DNA of 29,589 bases from a virus, in IMG/VR virus record IMGVR_UViG_3300029911_000113, positions 1-29,589 of that record, one strand, 5' to 3'. The notes under the pieces are model-generated. The model saw nothing but the letters and a program-made list of their open reading frames with translations, made no database searches and was not told the DNA's origin. Positions 1 through 6,305 of the stretch are shown one piece after another. Made by a program: the position numbers and the translations under genes. Numbering within the stretch: the first letter of the stretch is position 1; each line of letters begins with the position of its first letter.

Positions 1-276
1 GAGGCGGCATGGGCGGCAGCACGGGCGGCAGCACGGACGGCGGCACGGGCGGCAGCAGGGTCGGCGGCAGGGTCGGCGGCACGGGCGGCAGCACGGGCGG
101 CAGCATGGTCGGCATGGGAGGCGGCATGGGAGGCGGCAGCAGGGGCGGCGGCAGGGTCGGCAGCAGAGTCGGCAGCAGAGTCGGCAGCAGAGTCGGCAGC
201 ACGGGCGGCAGCACGGGCGGCAGCAGGGTCGGCAGCAGGGGCGGCGGCACGTTCGGCAGCAAGGGCGGCACAGGAA
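1..276 (+). repeat. Degenerate 12-nt tandem repeat (unit like CGGGCGGCAGCA)
   Basis: About 23 imperfect copies of a 12-base unit lie head to tail, each encoding four residues of the Ala-rich tail. The third and fourth codons of the unit are almost always Ala (GCG/GCA GCA). The first alternates CGG, GGG, TGG, GAG and the second GCG, TCG. Exact sub-blocks recur: GAGTCGGCAGCA occurs three times in a row around 172-207. The unit keeps all three forward frames free of stops. Growth by replication slippage is the likely origin; copy number may vary between isolates or be misassembled. Confidence 0.85.
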
Positions 277-312
277 GCAGAATTCCTTCGTATCATAAGG
301 GAGAAAAATTAG
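1..312 (+). CDS. C-terminal Ala-rich repeat tail of a gene entering from the left (partial)
   Basis: The frame starting at base 1 is open from the window edge to a TAG at 310-312. It reads about 90 residues of a four-residue repeat of the form (R/G/W/E)-(A/S)-A-A, then ends in a normal-looking polar tail, QEAEFLRIIREKN. That non-repetitive end, and the helicase start two bases after the stop with a ribosome site (AAGGGAG, 297-303) inside this gene, make this the coding frame rather than either of the other two forward frames, which are also open through the repeat. Ala-rich X-A-A-A runs ending in a short charged tail occur in several phage and bacterial proteins, probably as long helices. The function cannot be told because the N-terminal part lies outside the window. 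Confidence 0.7.
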   Translation, partial: EAAWAAARAAARTAARAAAGSAAGSAARAAARAAAWSAWEAAWEAAAGAAAGSAAESAAESAAESAARAAARAAAGSAAGAAARSAARAAQEAEFLRIIREKN

Positions 313-314
313 GC

Positions 315-1559
315 ATGAAACTACGCAACTACCAGCTAGCAGGCGTTACACGTCTGCTAGCAGGCAGCTGCATTCTGGCGGACGAAATGGGGCTTGGTAA
401 AACCGTAACAGCTTTGACGGCTGCGTTCGAAGCGAAGGTTTCCCAAGTGACCGTTATATGCCCGGTTGCAGCTATCTCGGTTTGGAAAGAGCACGTAGAC
501 AAAGTGGGAGGAAAACCGGACTTCTGTACGGTTACCGTAACACCCTTTAGCAGACTCGGGCAGGAACCTGCTAAGGGGGGAATCCTGATAGTAGACGAGG
601 CCCACTATGTCAAGAACCGGCAGGCGGCTCGGACCAGGCACATTAAGCGGCTTGCCGAAGGCTATAAAATTGTGTGGCTGCTCACAGGAACCCCTGCAGT
701 AAATCACGCGGCTGATTACTGGAGTCTGCTGAGTATCTGCTACCCGAAGGATTTTAGTTCTTATTGGAGATATGTAGATATCTGGTGCTCGTACGAGTGG
801 TCACCTTTCGGAGGAGCACACAAGAAAATACTCCCCCCTGCGAAGGACCCTGTGCGCTTTGCGGGGATGCTTTCTCGCTACGTGCTGAGGCGTACGAAAG
901 ATCAGGTAGGAATTGAGCTGCCTGCCGTCACAGAGGTTACTCTGAGAATTCCTATGACACCTGCTCAGGAACGTCATCACACTCAGGCGCTCAAAGAAAT
1001 CATCCTAGAGTTGAGTGGCAAGAACTGGTTCATTTCGAACGCGGCAGTAGCCTATATGAGAGCACGTCAAATAGCGATAGATGCACGGATTCTAGGGGCA
1101 ACTGTCACAGGAAACAAGCTGCCTGTTCTGCAGGGGCTCTTGGAAGAAGCAGGCTCACGCGTCATCGTGTTTTCTGAATTCGTAGATGCGTTAAAACTGG
1201 CACACAAAGAGAGTCCGGGTTGGCTGTATCACGGAGGTCTCTCCGAGAGCCAGAGGCTAGCATGTCTTGTTAACTGGAAGCAGGACCCTTTGATGAGGCC
1301 CCTGTATATGTCAAGAGCTGTTGGAGGAGTTGCTCTCACCCTCACAGAGGCGCATACGTGCGTATTTCTGGACGAACCATGGAATTCAACAGATAGGGAG
1401 CAGGCGATAGCTCGAATGCACAGGATAGGGCAGGTTCACCCCGTTACCGTCTATTCCCTACAATCTATTGACTCTGTAGAGGAGCACGTTATAGCTCTGC
1501 AGTCCGGCAAACGCGAGGCTCTCGCAGCAGTGCATAAACATCTGTTGAAACAAGCTTGA
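315..1559 (+). CDS. SNF2-family DNA helicase/translocase
   Basis: A 414-residue superfamily 2 ATPase of the SNF2 type, expected to translocate on duplex DNA and remodel protein-DNA or branched structures during phage replication or recombination. The N-terminal Q-motif-like RNYQ is followed by Walker A DEMGLGKT (23-30), the DEAH box (94-97) and the LLTGTP motif III typical of SNF2 proteins. The second RecA lobe carries VIVFSEF, then TLTEAHTCVFLDEPWNSTDREQ, then ARMHRIGQ, the hallmark motifs V and VI. It is a minimal, accessory-domain-free version, as usual in phages. The start at 315 is chosen because AAGGGAG lies 11 bases upstream and the Q-motif begins at once. An in-frame 102-residue extension to position 9 would only translate the upstream repeat in the wrong frame. 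The next gene starts 24 bases later. Confidence 0.92.
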   Translation: MKLRNYQLAGVTRLLAGSCILADEMGLGKTVTALTAAFEAKVSQVTVICPVAAISVWKEHVDKVGGKPDFCTVTVTPFSRLGQEPAKGGILIVDEAHYVKNRQAARTRHIKRLAEGYKIVWLLTGTPAVNHAADYWSLLSICYPKDFSSYWRYVDIWCSYEWSPFGGAHKKILPPAKDPVRFAGMLSRYVLRRTKDQVGIELPAVTEVTLRIPMTPAQERHHTQALKEIILELSGKNWFISNAAVAYMRARQIAIDARILGATVTGNKLPVLQGLLEEAGSRVIVFSEFVDALKLAHKESPGWLYHGGLSESQRLACLVNWKQDPLMRPLYMSRAVGGVALTLTEAHTCVFLDEPWNSTDREQAIARMHRIGQVHPVTVYSLQSIDSVEEHVIALQSGKREALAAVHKHLLKQA

Positions 1560-1583
1560 CAAAGATGCAGAGGAAGGAGTAAG

Positions 1584-1793
1584 ATGCAAAATGATGCACG
1601 TATACGTAAAGTTTCCTCCTACCGTATGCGGCTGATGCACGCACAGCGTAGATTAAAGCCCTGTAAGCTGCTGCGAGAGGTACACGAGTTGCGAGAGCAC
1701 GGCATTCTGTTGCCCGTCGTACCAAAAACCAAGGGCGTCTCAAACAATATCTTGTCTGGTTCCGAGCACGTAGAACCGGACAAGAGCTTTTAG
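1584..1793 (+). CDS. Small basic hypothetical protein
   Basis: A 69-residue protein with no recognised domain. The first half is strongly basic (clusters such as RIRKVSSYRMRL and AQRRLKPCKLLREV), the second half neutral to acidic. It could bind nucleic acid, but that rests only on charge. The start is supported by a good ribosome site (AGGAAGGAG, 1571-1579) four bases upstream of the ATG. It sits between the SNF2 helicase and the nuclease, 24 bases after the first and 12 before the second, so it is most likely cotranscribed with the replication genes. Confidence 0.6.
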   Translation: MQNDARIRKVSSYRMRLMHAQRRLKPCKLLREVHELREHGILLPVVPKTKGVSNNILSGSEHVEPDKSF

Positions 1794-1805
1794 AAAGGAC
1801 CGACC

Positions 1806-2858
1806 ATGTACATCAAACACGAGCACATTCCGACCATCTCTGCGTCAGAGATTGCGGTCTGGAAACAGTGTAAACAAAAATGGTATTGGCAGTATTTCAT
1901 GCGAGTAGAACCCTCAGTAACTCACACTAAACTGGCACAAGGAACCATGGCGCACGCAGGAATAGCGGCTGCGCTGGCAGGCGACAACGTACGGGCTGCT
2001 GTCGCAAAGTCTGCTGCGGAGCTGTCTCGTACGGTGGCGCTCAGCATCGGAGAGGAAGACCTGGACTCAGCATCTCTTCTCGCAGAGGCGGAAGCCGAGA
2101 TTGATCTCGTAGCGGGCTGCGTGAAAAAGTGGGACCATGAAAGCTCCTACCGTCAAAGCGGTCGAAAACTGATCGACTCCGAGGCTGCCTGGACCATGCC
2201 GATACGCGACGGTTCGCGTAACTCCATGCCGGATGTTACGTGGAACGGGCGAATAGACGCGTTCATAGCTGTTCCCTTCAGCCCGAATAGCGTATGGGGG
2301 CTAGAAGCAAAATTCGTCGGACAGTTCCGAACCCCGGAATCTGTTGAGCTGTCGTCTCAGCTTGCTATGTACCTGATGTACATGCAGCATCGCGGTATCG
2401 AAAATCCCAAGCTGCTCTATCTGCAGATTCTCAACAGACTCCCGGCAATTCCAAATGTCAACAAGACAGGCGGAATCTCTCGATCGGCAATAACTACAGA
2501 CTGGGAGACTTACAAGGCTGCTGTCGTAGCAAACGGGTATGATCCCGAGCATTACGCAGATATGCGGGAGAAACTCGCTCCCCGACGCTTCTGGACCGAG
2601 CAGGTTATCTCAAGACCTGCTGAGAGATTGGTAGAGGATAGAGCTTCACTGTATGACTGCTCTATCGAGCTTATGGCGAAGCGCAAACGAATCTACATGT
2701 GTGACTCTCCATTCCTCTGCAAATCCTGCCAGTTCCGAGACTTGTGTCTTGAAACTGTACGCGGCAGAGATCCTCAGAACTTGATCGATGCAGGGGCCTA
2801 TGTCCCCCGCGACAAGCCACAAGACGACGCGGAGGTAGAAGCAGATGCGCAGAACTAG
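1806..2858 (+). CDS. PD-(D/E)XK nuclease, Cas4/RecB-like with predicted Fe-S cluster
   Basis: A 350-residue nuclease of the PDDEXK_1 (RecB/AddB/Cas4-like) group. The N-terminal SASEIAVWKQCKQKWYWQY is the standard opening of this fold. The active-site region shows WNGRIDAF followed by WGLEAKF (the D...E-x-K signature) and then SSQLAMYL, the motif QxxxY-like element. Four cysteines fit the Fe-S arrangement of Cas4 and AddB: C22 near the N-terminus, then C299 or C305, C308 and C314 in the tail (CKSCQFRDLC). It is expected to be a DNA exonuclease making ends for recombination, working with the Sak4-like ATPase and the single-strand-binding protein that follow. A ribosome site AAAGGA precedes the ATG. 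The end overlaps the next gene by 14 bases. The acidic tail after C314 looks disordered. Confidence 0.88.
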   Translation: MYIKHEHIPTISASEIAVWKQCKQKWYWQYFMRVEPSVTHTKLAQGTMAHAGIAAALAGDNVRAAVAKSAAELSRTVALSIGEEDLDSASLLAEAEAEIDLVAGCVKKWDHESSYRQSGRKLIDSEAAWTMPIRDGSRNSMPDVTWNGRIDAFIAVPFSPNSVWGLEAKFVGQFRTPESVELSSQLAMYLMYMQHRGIENPKLLYLQILNRLPAIPNVNKTGGISRSAITTDWETYKAAVVANGYDPEHYADMREKLAPRRFWTEQVISRPAERLVEDRASLYDCSIELMAKRKRIYMCDSPFLCKSCQFRDLCLETVRGRDPQNLIDAGAYVPRDKPQDDAEVEADAQN

Positions 2859-3762
2859 CGAGGCAAAGGCGGAGGCGGCGGCAGCGGCAGCTTGGGCAGG
2901 GGAGATAGAACGGAGGGAGGGACTTAATCCTGCAGATACTCCGGAAGCAGCTCCTGTGAAGGCGGCAGCTTCTCTGCGGCCTAAGGATCGTAACAGGTGG
3001 AGCCCCACATTTGTAGCGCCATCCAACGTACCTAAGCTCAAAATGGTGGTCTACGGACCTCCTGGAGTCGGCAAGACTACCTTGGCTGCCTCTGCGTCTC
3101 TGGAGCCTGAAATGAGTCCAGTACTATTTATTAGCCTGGAAGGAGGTACTCTCGCAATCTCCGAGAGCCTGGAAGGATTTATCGATCCTGCTAACATTCA
3201 GGTAACGGAGTTTGAAGGGCTCGGAGAGCTGGACAGGCTGCTCGAGTGGCTCTCAACAACTGACCACGGATTTAAGACCGTGGTGTTCGACTCGATTTCC
3301 GATATGCAGGAGCATCTCATAGACCTGTGGCAGAGAGTTATGCTGCCGAAGACGGAAGAGGGGCTGCCGGATCTTACCAAGGCAGACAAGGCTCAGATGA
3401 GGGTATTTGGCAAGACGACAGATAGTGTGCGAGAACGTCTTCGCAAGCTGCGGGATCTCCCGGCACACGTCATCTTGGTCAGTGGTGAGGCCGATACCTC
3501 AGGAGATCCGAACAAGGCATTCCAAAGGTACCCGGCGCTTATGCCGAAGTTGCGTCAGTCCGTCATCGGGTATGTGGACATAGTAGCTCGACTTTACATC
3601 AAACCGGGCGAGTCGGGGGACGTGGAGAGTACGCGACTTATGCTCTGTACTCCAACGAACGAGACCATAGCAAAAGACCGTTCTCCGGGCGGCAAACTTG
3701 GCAAACTCATAGTAGACCCCACCATGTCTAAGGTATGGGGCCTGCTCACAGGAAAGGGTTAG
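2845..3762 (+). CDS. Sak4-like RecA-fold ATPase (AAA_24 type)
   Basis: A 305-residue P-loop ATPase. After an Ala- and charge-rich N-terminal stretch of about 60 residues (probably flexible), the core begins KMVVYGPPGVGKT with Walker A at 71-78. A hydrophobic strand ending in D149 (KTVVFDS) serves as Walker B, and a later strand HVILVSGE fits the sensor region of RecA-like folds. This pattern is that of the AAA_24/Sak4 family, phage single-strand annealing or RecA-like recombination proteins that act with an SSB. The neighbours fit: a Cas4-like nuclease before and a DUF669-like SSB 7 bases after. The ATG lies inside the previous gene and has a strong GGAGG at 2831-2835, spaced 9 bases, so translation is probably coupled. 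Confidence 0.85.
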   Translation: MRRTSEAKAEAAAAAAWAGEIERREGLNPADTPEAAPVKAAASLRPKDRNRWSPTFVAPSNVPKLKMVVYGPPGVGKTTLAASASLEPEMSPVLFISLEGGTLAISESLEGFIDPANIQVTEFEGLGELDRLLEWLSTTDHGFKTVVFDSISDMQEHLIDLWQRVMLPKTEEGLPDLTKADKAQMRVFGKTTDSVRERLRKLRDLPAHVILVSGEADTSGDPNKAFQRYPALMPKLRQSVIGYVDIVARLYIKPGESGDVESTRLMLCTPTNETIAKDRSPGGKLGKLIVDPTMSKVWGLLTGKG

Positions 3763-3769
3763 TACGTAA

Positions 3770-4282
3770 ATGGCATTCAAGAAAAAGACGAACCTTGCGG
3801 ATGAACTAGGCGTGGAAGAGAAGGAGTTGGTGCTGGCTGCTTCAACAGCAGAGGGCAGCAGCTCGGGTTATGCAGACGACGGCGGAGAGGCAATCGAAGT
3901 TGAGATTGACTTTGATGCGGGGGGAGCTCTCCCGTATCCTTCCGGTACCTATCATGCCAGACTGGAGAGCGTTGAAAAGACGGTTGCGAAGTCCAGCGGG
4001 AATAAGATGGTCGTGTGGAGGTTCAGGACACTGCAAGACAAACGGGTGTTTTATGTTAACACCGTACTGACAAGGGATGCTATGTGGAAGGTCACAGAGA
4101 CCGCTAAGGCGTGCGGAGCAGTCGGTGTGGGGCAGGTGAAGCTGGATATTGCCAAGCTCGTAGGCAACGTTTGCCGGTTGGTGATCGAACAGCAGACCTA
4201 CGAGGGGGAGGCCAGGCCGGGCATCAAGAAGGTGCTATCTCCTACTGAGGAGACTTTTGAGGTCAGTGATCTCGCGGGGTAG
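3770..4282 (+). CDS. DUF669-like single-strand DNA-binding protein
   Basis: A 170-residue protein with the pattern of the DUF669 family, phage proteins thought to be SSB-like and usually found next to Sak4-type ATPases, as here. Visible features are the acidic AIEVEIDFDAGG segment, then PYPSGTYHARLESVEKTVAK, then NKMVVWRFRTLQDKRVF. This is the family's G-x-Y-x-A-x-L strand, charged loop and core strand. A C-terminal part with VKLDIAKLVGNVCRLVIEQQTYEG follows. Binding to single strands during recombination and replication is inferred from family and context. AGGAAAGG about 12 bases before the ATG is the ribosome site. Confidence 0.75.
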   Translation: MAFKKKTNLADELGVEEKELVLAASTAEGSSSGYADDGGEAIEVEIDFDAGGALPYPSGTYHARLESVEKTVAKSSGNKMVVWRFRTLQDKRVFYVNTVLTRDAMWKVTETAKACGAVGVGQVKLDIAKLVGNVCRLVIEQQTYEGEARPGIKKVLSPTEETFEVSDLAG

Positions 4283-4287
4283 GGCAG

Positions 4288-4476
4288 ATGGAATCTTACT
4301 GTAGTGGGTGCCACAAGGCTTGTGGTGAAAAAATCCAGACAGATTCTATAGGCTACGGTGCGGGAGGTTTCAACATCTCCCGCACCCTCCTCGTGTCTTA
4401 TTGCTGCGAGGCGGAGCTGGAGACAGCAAAGCAAAACAAACGTTATTGGGATGAACAAGAGCCTGAACAAATTTAA
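4288..4476 (+). CDS. Small Cys-rich (zinc-ribbon-like) protein
   Basis: A 62-residue protein with C5, C8, C12 and the pair C39-C40. The spacing CxxC...CC suggests a small zinc-binding module, as seen in many short phage proteins, but no specific family is recognised. It begins five bases after the SSB-like gene with a weak G-rich upstream sequence, so it may depend on translation of that gene. It is the last gene before the 133-base gap. Function unknown; a protein-protein or nucleic-acid contact is a guess from the cysteine pattern only. Confidence 0.55.
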   Translation: MESYCSGCHKACGEKIQTDSIGYGAGGFNISRTLLVSYCCEAELETAKQNKRYWDEQEPEQI

Positions 4477-4549
4477 CCTTCTTTGCTGCGGGTAGCCCTA
4501 GGCGTGGTGTACAACGCGAAATAGCCTATCTTAAAAATGCAGTAAAGCC

Positions 4550-4591
4550 CCGTCCCTCCCGTATTGAGTCAGTCCTTTCCGGGAGGGACGG
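4550..4591 (+). terminator. Perfect 11-bp hairpin in the intergenic gap, possible terminator or leader
   Basis: CCGTCCCTCCC (4550-4560) pairs perfectly with GGGAGGGACGG (4581-4591) around a 20-base loop and is followed by TAATTTTA, a weak U-rich tract. It fits a factor-independent terminator closing the first gene group. The gap 4477-4609 also holds a weaker imperfect stem (TAGGC 4499-4503 with GCCTA 4524-4528). No convincing promoter was found. The G-rich arm is about 22 bases from the next ATG, too far for a normal ribosome site, so a regulatory leader role is possible but less likely. Confidence 0.55.
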
Positions 4592-4609
4592 TAATTTTAG
4601 AGCACCCTA

Positions 4610-5329
4610 ATGGAAAAAGACGACACAATCGAGATTGAGCTGGACTTTAATCCTCCCCGTTGGGAGGACACTTTTGTATGGGTAACTCAGTATTCAGAAC
4701 TCCCTGACTATGCGCTCAAACAGGAAGACAAGGATTTAATATCAGAGCTGCTTTCTCTCGGCGGAAAGTACAGCGTCAAGGCTACTCGTTGGTATTTTAA
4801 GCATGGAGCCAACGCACAGAAAGCAATTTCGGCAGTTAATCGCTGGAGAGACTACGGTAGAGGTTATCACAGACAGGACTACCGAGAGCGTAGCTACAAC
4901 ATACGAGATACCTGGGATTCCTCATGGTTCGAAGAGCCGGACATTTTTGAAGAAGCAAACCAGCACGCGCCACAGCCAGGACAGACAAAGCATCCTTTTG
5001 CCCTAAGCTTCGATATTGCCCGGATAGATCCTCGTATTGTAATGTCTGTTGATGTAGTCAAAGCCAAACAGCGACTGAGGGCGTTGAACTCAAGTGGCCA
5101 TCTGGATAGGTCTGAGAAGATAGAGTTCGGGCGGCTCTCACAGCTTGTAGAGCTGCATATGCGAGGATTAAACGACTTTGATGATATGTTTCTGGAGCTT
5201 ACGGGTAAGCGCACCGGTGTTTTGATAGGAACGTGGAGTGACGACATAAGACCTACGGACAGGTACGAAGTAGCGAAGCTAATCAATGAGTGGATTGATG
5301 ACGAGAAAAAGGACAGGATACTCAAATGA
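4610..5329 (+). CDS. Hypothetical protein, translationally coupled to the Spo11-like gene
   Basis: A 239-residue soluble protein with no family recognised. The N-terminus is acidic (KDDTIEIELDFNPP). The middle is rich in Arg, Tyr and Trp (RWRDYGRGYHRQDYRERSYN, around 77-96), and a Pro/Gln linker follows. The C-terminal half looks helical, including KAKQRLRALNSSGHLDRSEKIEF. It ends four bases inside the next gene through an ATGA overlap, which suggests similar amounts of both products and possibly a shared task with the Spo11-like protein. No clear ribosome site precedes the ATG (the nearby sequence is TTAGAGCACCCTA), so the start is less certain than for the neighbours. Confidence 0.6.
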   Translation: MEKDDTIEIELDFNPPRWEDTFVWVTQYSELPDYALKQEDKDLISELLSLGGKYSVKATRWYFKHGANAQKAISAVNRWRDYGRGYHRQDYRERSYNIRDTWDSSWFEEPDIFEEANQHAPQPGQTKHPFALSFDIARIDPRIVMSVDVVKAKQRLRALNSSGHLDRSEKIEFGRLSQLVELHMRGLNDFDDMFLELTGKRTGVLIGTWSDDIRPTDRYEVAKLINEWIDDEKKDRILK

Positions 5330-6303
5330 GCAAAGTAGCGTATATCAAAAAGAAGTTCGGAGCCTCTAGCGCTTCTATCATCTCTATGGCAGAGGAGATA
5401 TGCGTCGAGTACGCTCGTCAGGGATACGACTTAACCTTACGGCAGCTCTACTACCAGTTTGTAGCCCGAGGCATTATTCCCAACAAAGATACCGAGTATG
5501 ACAGGCTAGGTTCGATTATCAACGACGCTCGGCTTGCAGGGCTCATAGACTGGAGCAGTATAACAGACCGCACTCGTAATCTGCAGGCACGAGACCACTT
5601 TAGTGATCCTGCAGACATTATTAATGCAATAGCTCCAAGCTATTTTCTGGATCTCTGGAACAACCAAGAGAATTATGTAGAGGTATGGGTAGAGAAAGAG
5701 GCTCTCGCGGGAGTAGTTGCACAGGTAGCTAATCGGTGGGATGTTCCCTACTTTTCTTGCCGGGGGTACGTGTCACAGAGCGAAATGAGGGCTGCGGGAA
5801 TCCGGCTAGCAGACAAGCTTGACGACCACAATCAAGCAATAATCATTCACCTGGGGGACCACGACCCTAGCGGGATAGATATGAGCAGGGATATTGAAGA
5901 ACGCTTGAGTTTGTTTATGACTTCAGGTACCCACTATCCGGCAGACGAAGACGACATACACGAAATCAAGAATCAGCAAGAGGATCTGCGTACCTATAAT
6001 CTGGTAGTGGACCGAATAGCTCTGAACATGGATCAGATCCGTACATATAACCCCCCACCAAATCCTGCAAAGCTGACGGACTCTCGCTGCGCCGACTATA
6101 TAGGCAGGTTTGGCGATCAGTCGTGGGAGCTTGATGCTCTCTCTCCTCTTCAGATGGACGAATTAATCTCGGACGCAATTCAAGGATACCTTGATATCGA
6201 TACATGGAATAAGGATCTCGCACGACAGACAGCGGAGCGACAGGAGCTTGTTGAGCTTTCTACTCGTTGGGCGGATGTTTCTGCTTTCTTGAAAGAAGGA
6301 TAA
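5326..6303 (+). CDS. Orphan Spo11/topoisomerase VI subunit A-like protein (Mini-A type)
   Basis: A 325-residue protein with the domain order of Spo11 and topoisomerase VI subunit A. First comes a winged-helix (5Y-CAP-like) part with LTLRQLYYQFV, where Y42 or Y43 matches the position of the DNA-cleaving tyrosine in the family's LRxxYY motif. A TOPRIM part follows, with the conserved Glu in VEVWVEKEAL (E123/E125) and the acidic motif HLGDHDPSGID (D178, D180, G183). No subunit B (GHKL ATPase) gene is visible in the window. Stand-alone relatives on mobile elements have been described as Mini-A. It may cut or bind DNA during replication or recombination, but activity is unproven. It is longer at the C-terminus than the TOPRIM core, with a helical tail. 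It starts in an ATGA overlap with the previous gene. Confidence 0.75.
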   Translation: MSKVAYIKKKFGASSASIISMAEEICVEYARQGYDLTLRQLYYQFVARGIIPNKDTEYDRLGSIINDARLAGLIDWSSITDRTRNLQARDHFSDPADIINAIAPSYFLDLWNNQENYVEVWVEKEALAGVVAQVANRWDVPYFSCRGYVSQSEMRAAGIRLADKLDDHNQAIIIHLGDHDPSGIDMSRDIEERLSLFMTSGTHYPADEDDIHEIKNQQEDLRTYNLVVDRIALNMDQIRTYNPPPNPAKLTDSRCADYIGRFGDQSWELDALSPLQMDELISDAIQGYLDIDTWNKDLARQTAERQELVELSTRWADVSAFLKEG

Positions 6304-6305
6304 AG

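Noticed and set aside
1-276. CRISPR array
   Set aside because: The units are contiguous 12-mers without spacers and are in a coding frame.
9-314. N-terminal extension of the SNF2 helicase to the ATG at 9
   Set aside because: The extension is Gly/Ser/Arg translation of the 12-nt repeat in a shifted frame. Frame 1 gives a coherent Ala-rich protein with its own stop, and a proper ribosome site precedes the ATG at 315.
4477-4549. tRNA or small structured RNA in the gap
   Set aside because: No cloverleaf, T-loop consensus or acceptor pairing could be built; only short weak stems are present.
6267-6305. Earlier polymerase start at 6267
   Set aside because: It lies inside the upstream coding sequence and adds a Cys-rich 13-residue piece; the ATG at 6306 has the ribosome site AAGAAGGA.
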